NCBI GenBank assembly: GCA_002118135.1
Contig: BDIU01000067.1
Coordinates: forward strand, 124,001-188,000
Origin: Trebouxia sp. TZW2008
Taxonomy: Eukaryota; Chlorophyta; Trebouxiophyceae; Trebouxiales; Trebouxiaceae
DNA length: 64,000 bases
Reading direction: 5' to 3'
The stretch's first letter is position 1. Every line of letters begins with the position of its first letter. The notes under the pieces were generated by a model. That model was not told the origin of the DNA, ran no database searches, and saw only the letters and a program-made list of their open reading frames with translations. Shown piece after piece: positions 21,101 to 32,640 of the stretch. Made by a program: the position numbers and the translations under genes.

Positions 21101-21141
21101 TGCTGGCAAAGAATCATCTTTATCGGCAGAAATCGTCATAA
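18103..21141 (+). CDS. M48 family zinc metallopeptidase, chloroplast type (At3g27110-like)
   Basis: Seven exons join in phase: 18103-18215, 18308-18411, 18487-18563, 18875-19020, 19309-19410, 20021-20302 and 20959-21141. The N-terminal 40 or so residues are rich in Arg, Ala and hydroxylated residues, consistent with a plastid transit peptide. Family signatures follow: KLDGDDFRHPLDQQNTRLL, PNAYTLAIGGRKPFIVMHTA and the zinc motif AVIAHELGHLKCSHGVW (HEXXH). The third-ligand region is AAELTCDRAALL, and LPVMRAREIDQWA lies near the C-terminus. The family consists of membrane-associated proteases, and this subgroup is plastid-located in plants. Intron 2 starts with GC (AG|GCAAGG at 18412), supported by the exact FRHPLD junction. 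Two further HEXXH exons lie in the preceding intron. Confidence 0.92.
19662..19970 (+). repeat. Two extra copies of the M48 HEXXH exon
   Basis: Copies with their own TTCTGCAG acceptors start at 19662 (DIAHELGHLNCSHGLWLTMA) and 19830 (VITHELGHLKCSHGVWLTMA). They are 168 bp apart, so one open frame runs through both. The functional copy starts at 20021. The first copy continues NVPASNTLIVLPVLSEGI before leaving homology; the second hits a stop after VLASKP. A remnant of the third repeat (ASKPCQCYQGP-like DNA) fills 19930-19970. Confidence 0.88.
20380..20475 (+). repeat. Copy of the end of the M48 zinc exon
   Basis: This encodes HHRVVIPFLIKLAGSSPKLN then ANLIVEACLKQ, followed by a GTATGC donor. 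It matches DHRVVISSLMKLAGGSPKLN in the exon ending at 20302. The frame is open. As an added exon it would need an acceptor at about 20374 (TTAGCAG). Confidence 0.85.
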
Positions 21142-21758
21142 GCAAATGCTGTCGCTGACAAACACAGCTAATACAACTGCCCACATGCATATGCTTGCAT
21201 CCTGAGCTGAATAAGGCTTTCCTGTGACAATCTTGCCAGATTTTCTTTCAGAGCTTGTCGTGCTGACTAACATGCAGCCAGTTCAGCATTGTGTCATTGC
21301 TGGTTTTCACACACACACACAGATTCAACGATTTTGGCAGAAATTCAACTGACTTCTTGGCCCTCCCTCTCCTGAATGTATGAGCTTTGTCATCATGATG
21401 GCTTCAACAAATGTTCCTGTACATTTGCCTTGTCTTTGTAGACCTGAAACAGCCTGGCGCAGGCGATGTTATGTCTGGTCTTTGCTCTTGGGGACCAGCG
21501 CATGTTTGTTACAGACAAAAATGCCTTTGACTTGCACGGATCTTTGTAAAAGCGACATCGCGAGCTCAAGTGTCTCACATGAAAGGCGTTGAGTTCGTCA
21601 CAGTAGGTGCACTGACGGCTCAAAGGCTCCTGTGGTTCACAAATTAGCTAGCTAGCTCCGGTGGGCAACAATTGTCAGTCAGGGCACACTTTAATTAGTG
21701 TGTGCAGTATTAGTTATGGCATTTGACAGATCCTGATAAATTCCCTGTGACAAGAGAG
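21142..21758. other. Convergent 3' region between M48 peptidase (+) and SR protein (-)
   Basis: No gene is supported here. A short CA run lies at about 21309-21321. Open frames on both strands lack domains. Confidence 0.45.
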
Positions 21759-24190
21759 CTATCTTGACGCTGAAGATGATCTTGACCTAGGTCTACTGAC
21801 AGCTCTGCTGTTTGCATCAAGATACTGCGCTGCTGGTGAGTGTCTCCTAGGTGACACACTGGGAGATAGGCTGCGTGCAGGACTTGCCCTCCTGCCATCG
21901 CCTCTGCTATTCCTGCCTCGTACAGGGCTAGGAGAGCGTCTGTATCCTCGCCTGCATACCAAAAAATAATAATATATAACAATAACAGCCATAAAACAAT
22001 GATGATAACAATGATGACAACAATAATTACAATGATGATAACGATAACAATACTAATGATGGTAATAGTGATGACACTACTAATAACAGTAGTAATAAAA
22101 ATAATGATAATGATGACGACGATAATAGTAATGGTAATGATAATAAACATCATCATTACACGTTCTAACACATGTGCTAGGTGTGTGTGGCCCAAGTCCT
22201 GTCTCGCCAGGCAGGCTTGTTCTGAGCCATCATAAGCCAACATTAAACCTCAAGAGTGATGACACACCACGATTCTCATGCTCAAGCATGCAAAGTACAA
22301 TGCACTTGTAAGCTCATGATATAGAGACATCTGGAGGGCATTTCAAGGACATTCTTGTTGTAAGAATAATGCAACTGGGACTGTCACTGTAATCTGCATG
22401 CTGTGGAACGTCCGAGTCAGAGCCATGTATCAGGAAGAGTCTGATGGTTGCTTAATCAAATGCAGCCAGGAGATCAAGAACATACTGCAGAATGGTGTTG
22501 TATCATGCTCAAGCACGCACAATTGCAACAAGAGCAAAGGGCATCAAGGTCTTGCCTGCGTGGGGGTGTGAGGGATCTATCCCTATCCTGGCGCCTGCCC
22601 CCACCATAATCTGGTGATCTGCTGCGACGACGCGGTGGGGGCGAGTAGTTTCTGGCTTGGCCCCCTCGCCTGCTGTGTGACGCATTGCGCTCATCTAAAG
22701 ACCGGCCATCTGGATCCCGCGCTACGTACTCAACTGTAATAGTACGACCTGCAAAAGCATGTGTGAATAGAAGCAGCTTTAATGCCACATGCATAGCTAC
22801 TGCATGTTGCATTGCCAGTCATGCTGTGTGATGCATTGTGCTCATTCAGAGATTGACCATCTGGATCCTGCAGTACCCACTGTGCTTTGATACAATGCCC
22901 TGCACGGCAGTGTTTGGATGAAGTTGCTGTAATGGCGCATGCATGGCTTTTGCAGTTGCACGTTAATTGCAATGCGTGGGGTCACACTGTGCTTGAGAAA
23001 GTTGACTACCCGGAGCTGGCACTACAGACTCAACTATGAATGTACGCCCTGCCAATTGATGTTTCAACACAGCTGCCTAAATAGCGCATGCATGGTTTCT
23101 GCAGCAACAGTCATGCTTCTTGCACACATTGCAGCACTGGTTAGAATGTCAGAGGCAGCAGGGCCTTTTCCCCACTTTTCATGTCAATGTGCCTGTTTGC
23201 GTATGGCAAGGAAACTCAAATGCTGCAGTCAGAAGCATACCCATCAGCCTGGTGAGACTCAAACCCGCTCTGGCAGCAATTGCATCGTCCAAAAGCTCAT
23301 ACTGAACAAAGCCATAGTTCTTTTTGACTTGAACCCGCTTGAGCTTCCCATAGGGAGCAAAGTGCTCTTCCAGATGCCGCTCATGTGTCGTATCTGGATC
23401 AAAATTGACTACAAACAGAGTGTCTGTGGGTGTGCAGTTCTTCCGTCGCTGCTCTTCTCGCCTTTTCGTCTCACCATTGCCCTGAGCAGCCATGCATGAT
23501 AAATCATCTGCTGTTGAACTGCTAATCTTCAGGTCAAAAAGTAAAGCTTCTTTATTGTATACCTTTGCCCATTCCACTCGCAAAGGCCGTCTGCGTCGAC
23601 CAAACTCTGTACTGCATGCCACTGCAACAGGTCAGCCTCTGCTGGAGCAATGCAGCATTCACAATGCACCGCACATGGAACAGCAGAAAGAGAATGCGCA
23701 CCCATCAAGTTTGCGGATAGCATCATCGCCATCTCTGCTGTCCTTCATAAAGACAAAAGCAAAGCCTGAAACACAACTCACAGGCACTTTGTGTCACTTT
23801 TTGAGCTGTTGAGGTAAACAGGGCTTGAAGAGTTGATTGCAGCATGGCAGACTTCTGTAGGCATACATCTAGGCAGCCTGCCAGGCAGATTGCAAGGCAG
23901 ACTGAGCTGCCTGCTGTACAGCAGACATCAAGGGCTTGATGAGGGTGCTATGATTGCCGCACACCGCACCTGTCTTCATGTCAACCCGGTCAACCGGCCC
24001 AAAGTCATCAAAAAGTCGCTCTATCTCGCGCACGCTTGCGTCATACTCAAAGTTTCCACAGAAGACCTACACATACACTGAGCATCGTTGGTCACCGTCG
24101 CCAAGGGCGCCGGGATTCAGCGCGCAGACTTGATTGCTTATTGCTGCAGAACGGCTGAGCACGACGGCATACCGGCTGCAAATCCGACAT
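21759..24190 (-). CDS. Arginine/serine-rich splicing factor, plant RS subfamily (RS31/RS40/RS41-like)
   Basis: Seven exons join in phase: 24190-24173, 24066-23970, 23765-23702, 23611-23563, 23481-23241, 22748-22556 and 21951-21759. The 18-nt first coding exon (MSDLQP) splices to [19 protein letters not shown], the RNP2 and helix of RRM1. [20 protein letters not shown] gives RNP1, and [12 protein letters not shown] ends RRM1. RRM2 contains [20 protein letters not shown] and [19 protein letters not shown], followed by [19 protein letters not shown]. The C-terminal RS region ([42 protein letters not shown]) is split over the last two exons. RS-subfamily proteins bind pre-mRNA and recruit the spliceosome. 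The last intron begins with GC (CAG|GCAAGA at 22555), and the phase requires it. Confidence 0.93.
21960..22230 (+). repeat. AT-rich (ATG/AAT)-type simple repeat followed by dispersed repeat copy 2
   Basis: About 190 bp of imperfect AATAATGATGATAAC-like sequence is followed directly by the dispersed core at 22160-22230 (GTGCTAGGTGTGTGTGGC, then GCCAGGCAGGCTTGTTCTGA). The lead-in CATCATTACACGTT is shared with the 1747-1830 copy. A similar AT tract precedes the truncated core at 57610-57783, so tract and core probably form one element. It lies in the last SR-gene intron, opposite to transcription. Confidence 0.75.
22800..23060 (-). repeat. Decayed copies of the SR exon 22748-22556
   Basis: On the minus strand, about 22900-22810 reads [20 protein letters not shown], against [20 protein letters not shown] in the exon. 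A more diverged third copy of the same start lies near 23060-22980. Both retain cysteine-type changes and lack a clean frame to the next exon. Confidence 0.8.
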
Positions 24191-24882
24191 GCTGCCAGCT
24201 AGTACGATCACCAGACTGAACACGCAGCAGAACGCGCACGAACTACAATACCGACCGCTGATTCTGCAACGATGGCATCGCAAGTGCCTTCAGGTATCGC
24301 GGCATAAGCGAGACACACTACGACCTTTTTTGCCGATCTCGCTTCTCCTGCCGGTCAAAATTTTGCTCAGCTGACCTGCGCATCGCAATCTTGGCACCTG
24401 ATGACTAAACAGCCGGTCAGACTCCCTCGCTTTTGATCACAAACCCGACATCAGTTTGACATTGTGACAAGCTGTCAAACGCTGAGAATAAATCACGCGC
24501 AAGGTCGCAACACAGCTGATGTGTGAAGCGAGACATGCAACGTGCTACATGCCTTAGATTGGAGGGTTAGCGCCAGGCTGTCTACGATGCAGAAGGTAGT
24601 GTCTCACAACCTTTTTGACCTTGAAGGCCACCGAAACTGGCGATGTTCGTGGACCGTGTGAAGTGGCGAGCACGAGCTTCGCTTTTACGTTGACACAATC
24701 ATTTGTGCAGGGGTTCTTGCTCGGCCTCAAGGCTCCTCTAGCTGAAGGACTGACTTCTCTGCTGGGTAATATGCACGAAGTTTCATTGCATTCTGCAAGC
24801 ATGACTAGTGATGGCTCCTGCATCTACAGCAGGAGAGGCTGGCGGCCAGATTCAGTTTCAAGCTGACACTTCCCACTTTGCA
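24191..24882. promoter_or_regulatory. Divergent region between SR protein (-) and CNB gene (+)
   Basis: This contains the SR 5' UTR and presumably the 5' end of the CNB gene. An open + frame at 24615-24866 starts MTLKATETGDVRGP and may include the first CNB exon, but no conserved motif confirms it. Confidence 0.35.
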
Positions 24883-27800
24883 GGTGTCCAGAGCTTTGGC
24901 CCGCATGCTGAAGTCACACAGCATTCAGATGCCATGTACATCATCATGCAAGGTTGCTGCCGTCTGTCATCAAGCCGTGAAGGACAAAACAGAGATCCTG
25001 GTAAGCTGACACTTTCTGCAGTCAACAAACTTGCCTGCCTTTGTGGTATGTCACTGTCCAGTTGTGGTTGGCCAGACAAGCTGTTGAGAGTATGTAGCTC
25101 ATGGAGCTGCTGAGTATTGCTATATCTCATGTTGTGTTCACTGCCAACAGCACGTGTATGGTGAGGAGAGATGTTGAAGTGCATGGTCGACAAAACATTT
25201 TGACCATGAGCAGCATAATTTGAATCTTATACAATGCAGTCCATGCCTTCCTAAACTTTGAGCCCTTTGAATGAGACTTCAGCATGACAAATGCAGATGC
25301 AGAAGCGCTAGGAGGAGATGCAATTGGCATTGCAAACTGCATGTTGGCATCACCTGTCTTTTCAGCAAGGATTACAGCAGGAGCAGAAGGTGCCACTGTG
25401 GGGCTGCTGCATGGCCATCAGTTCAGCAGATTGCTGGCCCAGGTGACTGACTCAGCTGCAATCAGATTGCTTGCACCTTTGCCAAGCGTGTCATGGCAGC
25501 GGTACCATGCAATGCAACTGTAGAAGGCGTATTTTCAGCATGGGTTGTGTATGCTGCGTCTTTCAGTGGAACCATTGCAGGAGAGTGCTGAAATCCGGTC
25601 TGAGCTATCTCCAGCCTCAGAGGACCTGTTGACCCACTTCTTGCCATCTTAGCTCGTCAGCCGCAGAATGCAGGTTCTGCATGCTTCACAGCATGCACAA
25701 ACCAACACATGTGGGCAACACTGGTGGGCTTCAACCAAGTCAAGTGAAGCTTCAACACGACATGCATGTAGTGCAGGCCCAGCATGACGAGGATGCTGCT
25801 CAGCTGTCACAAGTTCTCAGAGGCGCAGCTTGCACCACTCTTCTGACCCTTGCCCCCTCTCTCAGGAACCCAAAACAGCTCACAGCTCTTGCACAGCTTG
25901 TGCAAGGCTTACAGGTGCTTGCCTGCACCCGAGGCATCATGCATGTGTGCTTCACAACATGAGTCATACATTCTGATTTCCAGTTTTGCGCCCTTGCTCA
26001 GCTCAACTGGCCACCAGAAAAAACCAGCATGCAGCAAAATGCTTTGCAGCTGAGCTCATCAGCGTTCTTGGCATAGCATCCATGTTAGCACTGGCAATGT
26101 GAAGCATGCATGCTGACCTTTGCACCCTCAGCCATGCACGTATCTGTATACAACGCCAAAACGCAAAAGCATCCAGCAAACAGCCACAGCAGCAACTGAT
26201 TTGACATATGCATAGTGGTTGCAAAACTTCTGACAAGGCTAGGAGGTGAACACTGACAGCTGGTATGCTTGACATTGCAGGCGCTGCGGGCTTTGCCAGA
26301 GGAGCTGAGCAAGAAGCTAGTGGGCAGCATGACACATGTACAGCTACCTTCAGGTCAGCTTTGGCATGTGCTATGCCATATATGCTGTCACGAGGGGTCA
26401 ACCATTCTCTAGACAAATGGTTTAGGATGGCACAGGACCAAACTGGTTGGAGACAGTTGATTGCTCCAGTATGTTTCTAGCTCGGCCTGCTGAGCCTGTC
26501 TAGCACACATTTCAGAATGAATGAAAGAATGCATCAGGGTTCAGATCAACTGCAGATGTGATGCTGTGTGTTGCAGCACTGTTCTCACAGGCATGATTGA
26601 GGCAAGTCCTGTGTGGTCATGTGTCTGACATGTATCGCAGTTTGCACAGCAGTACAGCTCTTGCAACAATGCATAATGCATACTGTCCTCAAAATAAACC
26701 ACAGCTACCTGTCCACCTGCATCCAGGCACACCCTATTGTACGCTATTACGTATTACTAAAGCTGCTGTGGAACAATTGACAGGACCAATGACAGAATGC
26801 ATGCAGTTCAAAATTCAAAACTACACCAAAGCCAACTGTGCACCTGCAGCCAGGCACAACGACAACACTCAAGAACAAACACTGTGCAAACACTGCATGA
26901 CTCCACAGGGTCAGGGCAAGCAGTCTGCATCTTGTGCTGCTGCGCTTTGCAGGGTCTCTGATCATAGAAGAGGATGAGCCAGGGGATGCAATGTATGTGG
27001 TCTTGTCTGGACAGTGCCACATCCGGGCCAGGCCTGCACATGCTGCTGCCATCCCACAGCAGCAGTCAGTGCCAATGTCATCTGTAGTAAGAAAAGCTGC
27101 ACCAGCAGAAGACAGCAGTGACAGTGACAGCAGTGCCGAGGAAGGATCACACGCAGATGCTGTAGGGGCAACAGTGGCCAAGAGCGATTCAGAGCACTCG
27201 GCCACATTTTGGATCCACAAGTACATGCAGCAGGTATGGTAAAGCTTGCGCAATTGCAATGCTCATAGATGCATTATATATGGACCATCATCCCCCTGTG
27301 CTGTGAAGTCTGCGATAAACAGACTGCGTAACAAGGAGAATCTGCCCCTTTTGAGGCTTATGATGTTTGTTTTGCAAATGATAGTGTGTGCTCCAAGTCA
27401 TCATCTGCAGTGCAAACACAATAAATGTTCTCGCAGGCGAGAACACTAGTGCAAGCTGCACCTCCTGATGATGAGCTGTCAGGCCTGCCATTGCCCCTGC
27501 TCGCCAAAACTGCTGCCCACTGGAAAGCCAAAATAGATCGCCACCACCACAGTAGCAAGCTGGTGGCGATGGATCAGGAGCAGCCCACAGTGCTATCACC
27601 CATGGAGGAGTTGATGGGGCGAGGTGTGATTGCACTTCGTCATGGTTTCATTGTTGTGCCAAAGAAAGGAACAGAGACAATACAACAGCAAGAACGCAAG
27701 ATGCATAGCAGCCAATCAGTACCTTATCTTCCTTGCTGCCTGCACTTGATTGGTCTCTTTGTTGCTGCCGCCAGGGTGTCATGCACACAACCCAAGTGAT

Positions 27801-30800
27801 CGCCAAAGGCGCTGCAGACAATTTGCGTCTGCCATGTGCAGCTTAGCAAATTTGAAGTGAATCTGAGCACTTGCTGCTCACAGACATCAGCTCTTGCAGA
27901 ACAAAAGCAGCAAAATGATTTCAGCAAGCTCAGCAACCTGACCCCTGGAAAACGCAAAACTCGTGGACCTGGGAGCTTGCACTGCAAACTGTTTGCGCTT
28001 TTGTCTTTTCAGGAGCTGCAAGGGCTATCCAAAACCCTTCACAAATCATCAGCTCTGCAGCCGCTGTGGCCCTGACACCTACTGCATTTGCCACAGCTGT
28101 GGCACAGCGGCCACCACAACCATTTGCAGCCAATACAAAGGACACTACAAGTGCAGCTAAGACTACTCAGTTGCCACAGCTTGCAAGCTCTGAAGCGCCT
28201 CAAAGCAGTTCTGCAGCAGCTGCAGAGGCGCAAAATGCCAGCACTGCAGCTGTGTCAACCAGCTTGGGTTCGACCAATCAGCAGCCATTGCCAGCCACAG
28301 CTGTGGATTTGAATGGCCAGCAGCGGCTGCTGCCTGCAGACTTGGCTGGCCTGGTGGCCGCAGCTGTGGATCAGAGCGCATCTGCACAGGGTCTAGAGCT
28401 CAGCATGCAGTCCAGAGATCAACAGAACCACAGTCAGCAGGGCAGTCAACAAGAGTTGACCCACAGCCTATTTACAACTTCTTCGAGTTTAGCAGCAGGG
28501 GTAAATCAAACGGTTGAAGGCTTGAGTCCAGGGCCAGAGCATGAGGTTCTTTGCGCAATGCCGGGGTTGAGTCAGGGGCCTGAGCCCATCAAGGGTCTGG
28601 CTGACCCTAACAAGCGGCTGCTTGCCAAGATGGGCAGCAGTCGGCCTGCTGATGTTAGTAAGCAGCTGCTGGAGGAGGTTGGGGCCAGATCTCAAGTGCA
28701 CGGCGTGCTTGAGGTCAGCACGCAATTGTCAGTCACGGGCTTGTTTGCTGGCGACTGCATGTCACATAATCCGGCTTTTTCTTTTCAGTCTCCACAAGCG
28801 TGCTCATGTGTAATCGTGTCTGTTTGATCAGCTCAGTCAGGCTCTTCATGCCATGTGTTGACATTTTATGTGCCATAGGATCCCATGTAAACCTGGCTAC
28901 ACAAAGACACAGTGCTTTGCATGCACATGACTCTGAACAAGCAATGAAGAGAAACCAAAGGGACAGAATTGATATTCTCATGTTGCATATCTTGCAGCAT
29001 CCAGCACCAATGTGGCAGACCTTTGTGCTTTAGCATTAGACCTCAGAGTCAGACCAACCCAGACGAAATGAGAGCACGCACCTTGAATTCCAATCACAAA
29101 CTTCCCGATCAGGCATCACAAGCTTTGTTGCCCAAAAAGCATTGAAGCATGATCTTGTGTGGATGTAGGATATAGCTGGACATATCAGGAAGCACTTTGC
29201 CCCTCAGAGAGGGCTGTCACGGAGGGAGTCCTTCAAGCTCACTCATGCTGTGCATGACAGGCTGAGTCAGGGCACTGCAGTCCTGCAGTCCATCAAGGCA
29301 AATGGCTTTGCTAGTTTGGGCTCCTTACCTGAGGAGGTGAGTCAATGTGTGTCCGCGTGCTTGAAAATGGTTTTTCTAATCAGCACGTATGCGCTGACTT
29401 GGGTCTGTCTGTCTGTCTGTCTGCCTGCCTGTATGCATGTCTGTCTGCGTGTCTGACTGCCTGGTTGTGTGTCCGTCTGTCTATCTGACTGCCTGTGTGC
29501 CCATCTGTCTCTATCTTTCTGTCTCTGTCTGTCTGTCTGACTGTCTGTTTGTCCGTCCGTCTGGCTGCTTGTCTGCCTGACTGCCCGTCTGCCTGCCCTA
29601 AAAAGAGTTTGTTGACCAGTCTACATGCCTGCACATGCATTAGCTTACTTTACTGTGATTTGAAGCATACACAAGGCTCGCACATTCCAGATGACTGCGG
29701 CAGGCAGGCCTGCTTGCAATGCCGACTTGTCTCTCACATTTGTTTCTCCTCAAACCCATCAGGGCCTGTACCAGCTGGCCTATAACAAACTGACTACGCC
29801 TTATCATGATGGATGGTTGCAATGCAGGGAGGAGACAACACAGAGGATGCTTCCTTGCAAGGGCTGTATCCTTACCTTCAAGATGGCATTGAGCCTGACA
29901 GCAATAAGCAGAGCAGTCATACACAAGACCCAGAGCAATACGCTCATGGCAGCGTCGGGCAAGGCAGGTTCAGGCAGGGCACTTTGGTGCAAGGGCTGGA
30001 CCTGGAAGCCTTATTTGGCAAGGTCGTTAGGACAGTGCAGCCTGGAGGCAGCTTTGGAGAGCTGGCTTTGCTGCATAGGGATGCTCTGAGGACTGCCAGC
30101 GTGATTGCTGGGGCCCCTGAAGATGCAGCGATGACACAGCCTCACACAGTGGATTTGATCAGGATCAGCAAAATCCACTATGACCTGACGGTGAGCGCAA
30201 TACAGCTGTTCTTCCTGTGAATGTATTTACTTGGCACTGCTGCATAAGGCGGCTCTGAGAACTGCTAACGTGATTGTTGGACCCCCTGAAGATGCAGCAA
30301 CAATGCAGCCTCACATAGTAGACCTGATTAGGATCAGCAAAATGGACTATGACCTGATGGTGGGCGCAGTACAGCTGTTGTTCCTGTAATCAGCGAGTTG
30401 GCACTGCTGCTCAAGGACGCTCTGCAGACTGCCAGGCTGATTGCTGGACATCTTGAAGCTGCAGCAATGTTGCGGCCACGAAATGTGGTCCTGTTTACAA
30501 TCAGCAAAACTGACTGTAACCTGGTGGTGAGCACAGCCTATGCTCTGCTGAAAGCAGCATTTAGCTATGCAGCCACTGCTTGACATCAAGTTGGGCTCAA
30601 GACATAATCCAGCAACACAGCGTCACCATCCATGTCAGCAATACAGATTTGAACCTGGAAACTGATTTCAGTCCGTGCACAGGTGCGAGCCTTGCAGCTG
30701 CAGCAGCTTGAAGACATGCTAAGCATGCTTCAAGGCGTGCAGCCCTTTGCAGCATGGGAGAGGGACCAGCTCATCAGCCTGGCAGTGTTCCTCAGGCCCA

Positions 30801-32640
30801 TGGCAATTGCAAAGGACCAGGTCATTGTGAAGCAGGGGGAGCCTGTGGACACCATGTACCTCATCAAGACAGGCAAGTGGGCGTGCAATGGAGTGCATAC
30901 ACACGCCTCAATGTCTGAGCATTGTTTCATTTGTTTGTCTTTTCTGGAAGACAAAGCCCTTGCAGTACTCTTTCAGTGCCACAAAAACCATTGTCAGAAC
31001 TATGGAGTCTCAGATCTTATCACATTCATCAGCAAAGTTTAGAGACTTCACACTTATGCATGCTTGTAGATCTCTGTTTGCACGTACAAGTACATCTGAA
31101 TGCATGTGAACTGCTTGATTGCATGCTCCACAGTAAATGCCAGCAGCAACAGCCAGCCTGAAGACAGTCCCAACAGCTGTCTGCCTAGCCAAGGCAGGAC
31201 TTACTGGCTTGTGCTCATGACGCAAATTGAGGTGCAGGGTGTGCCCCATGCATTTTTGCAGCACAGTCTGGACATGGCATCAACAGCCCTATGTTGATGC
31301 TTGTCATGTTAGTGATGCCGGCCTGTTGCTGCCGCTGGTCTGACCCTGATGCAGCTATCCAAGTGATGCTGGTGCAGCCAACTGTCATGTTCTGAGGCAG
31401 CCACTTATTGAATTTCTGCAGCCAATTCAGCCATTTATACCATCCTGGTGCAGCCAATGGTTTGGCTTTGATGCTGTCATCCTCATTCAGGTGTGCATGC
31501 AGGGCAAGTGCTTCTCGCAGTGACACCGCAGCCTGAGCAGAGCATCAGCGGTCCTTTGACCAGGCTAGGCAGGCCTGCAAGCTTCCACTGCAGCTTCCGC
31601 TGCCGCAGCAGCTTCGATGATGCCACTTTTTGGTGCAGCTGATGGTGTGGCTCTGATGCAGCTTGTGCGTACAGGGCAAGTGCTTCTGACAGTGACATCA
31701 CAGCCTGAGCAGAGCATCAGCGGTCCTTTGACCAGATTAGGCAGGGCTGCCAGCTTCCAGCGCAGCTTCCACCGCAGCAGCAGCTTCAGCACTGCCACGC
31801 CACTGGCTTTGCTGGGCCCTGGAGATAGCTTCGGAGAGGAAGCATGGGGCCTGCCAGTGTCACTGGATGTTGCAAGGTAGGATACCATTCACTGCTGCCG
31901 GTTGCATGAAGTCTAGAGAGCAGAAAGGAGTTGGTCTACATTGTCTTGCAAGCTTTACCAGAGCTGCTATGTTTGTTGGTCATGCAGACATAGATATAGT
32001 GCTAGTCAGCGCATGTCAGCTATGGGAGTGCTTGGGGCAAAAAGGGTCTTGAGGCAGCCTGTTGTATGCGTGGTCATCCAGGAGCTTAGGCTTTGACAGC
32101 ATACATGGAAACAAGCGGAAAATGCACAGCAAGACTAGTTGTGCATTCAAATGTTTGCAGCACTGTGTTTGCCCCAGCAAAGTGATGCGCCTATCAGGAT
32201 CAGCCATACAGACTATTGCATGCAAACCCAGACTCTGATTGTGACTGCTCTTGCATGCAGCATGGCTGCTGACAATGCCTCATCAGGCAATGTGCAGCAG
32301 GTCCAACCAGTGCAGCCTGCCCAACAATTGCAACTGCTACACAATGTGAGCCCTCTCCAGGCACGCACACAGCTCAACACCGATTGCTTGTTCATGCAGG
32401 GTAGCTTCTGACAATGTACAGCCAGACAGTGCCCAACCAGTCTCAGCTGTGCAGCACTTGGCAAGTGTAACAGCCAGTCAGCCATGCAGCTTACTGAGCC
32501 TGTCAGCCTTAGATGCAGCCAGGTTTGGCGGTGAGGCTGCCGCAGGCGTTCAGCAGTATGCAGCTTCACGGCGTGAGTGGCGGCAGCACCGCACAGCCGT
32601 CAGCCAGAGCGCTGCTCAGGTCAGTCAGCGGCTGCAGCCT
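24883..32640 (+). CDS. Large multi-domain cyclic-nucleotide-binding protein (at least four CNB domains)
   Basis: Half-domains of the CNB fold occur in order. Domain 1: HSDAMYIIMQGCCRL (24883-24991) and GDAIGIANCMLASPVFSARI (ending 25442). Domain 2: ALRALPEELSKKLVG (about 26280-26350) and EEDEPGDAMYVVLSGQCHI (26953-27233), followed by an acidic Ser/Asp tract. Domain 3: ends with GGSFGELALLHRDALRTAS (exon to 30190). Domain 4: VIVKQGEPVDTMYLIKTG (about 30683-30870) and LGPGDSFGEEAWGLPV (to about 31876). The exon 28014-28800 is a Ser/Gln/Ala-rich linker. A helical exon at 29170-29336 reads LSRRESFKLTHAVHD. These domains usually sense cAMP/cGMP or act as protein-interaction modules. No channel, kinase or exchange-factor domain is seen. 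Start, many exon borders and the true end are uncertain, and this may be two genes. Confidence 0.7.
29402..29600 (+). repeat. TCTG/CTGT simple repeat
   Basis: A run of about 200 bp is dominated by GTCT and CTGC tetramers (for example GTCTGTCTGTCTGTCTGCCTG), inside a CNB-gene intron after the donor at 29336. It is interrupted by many substitutions, so it is an old microsatellite. Confidence 0.9.
30230..30535 (+). repeat. Two decayed copies of the CNB domain 3 exon end
   Basis: The end of the exon finishing at 30190 (ALRTASVIAGAPEDAAMTQP, then LIRISKIHYDLTV) is repeated at about 30245-30360 (ALRTANVIVGPPEDAATMQP; ISKMDYDLMV). It is repeated again at about 30405-30527 (LQTARLIAGHLEAAAMLRP; ISKTDCNLVV). 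Each copy is followed by a GTG(G/A)GC donor-like sequence. Spacing is about 155-165 bp. Divergence rises from the first to the second copy. Confidence 0.88.
31500..31800 (+). repeat. Tandem duplication within the CNB domain 4 region
   Basis: The segment at about 31505-31613 (CAGCCTGAGCAGAGCATCAG, then SGPLTRLGRPASFHCSF) recurs at about 31681-31790 (SGPLTRLGRAASFQRSF), 176 bp later. Both start in the context 'caagtgcttctg(g/c)cagtgac'. The second copy continues into LALLGPGDSFGEEAW and is the one in the model. Confidence 0.85.

Noticed and set aside
22160..22230. tRNA gene from the B-box-like GGCCCAAGTCC
   Set aside because: No cloverleaf can be folded and the sequence recurs as a dispersed repeat; kept only as a possible SINE-like core.
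21999..22235. Met/Ile/Thr-rich open frames around 22000 as a membrane protein
   Set aside because: Product of the ATG/AAT-type simple repeat inside the SR-gene intron; no family, no splice logic.
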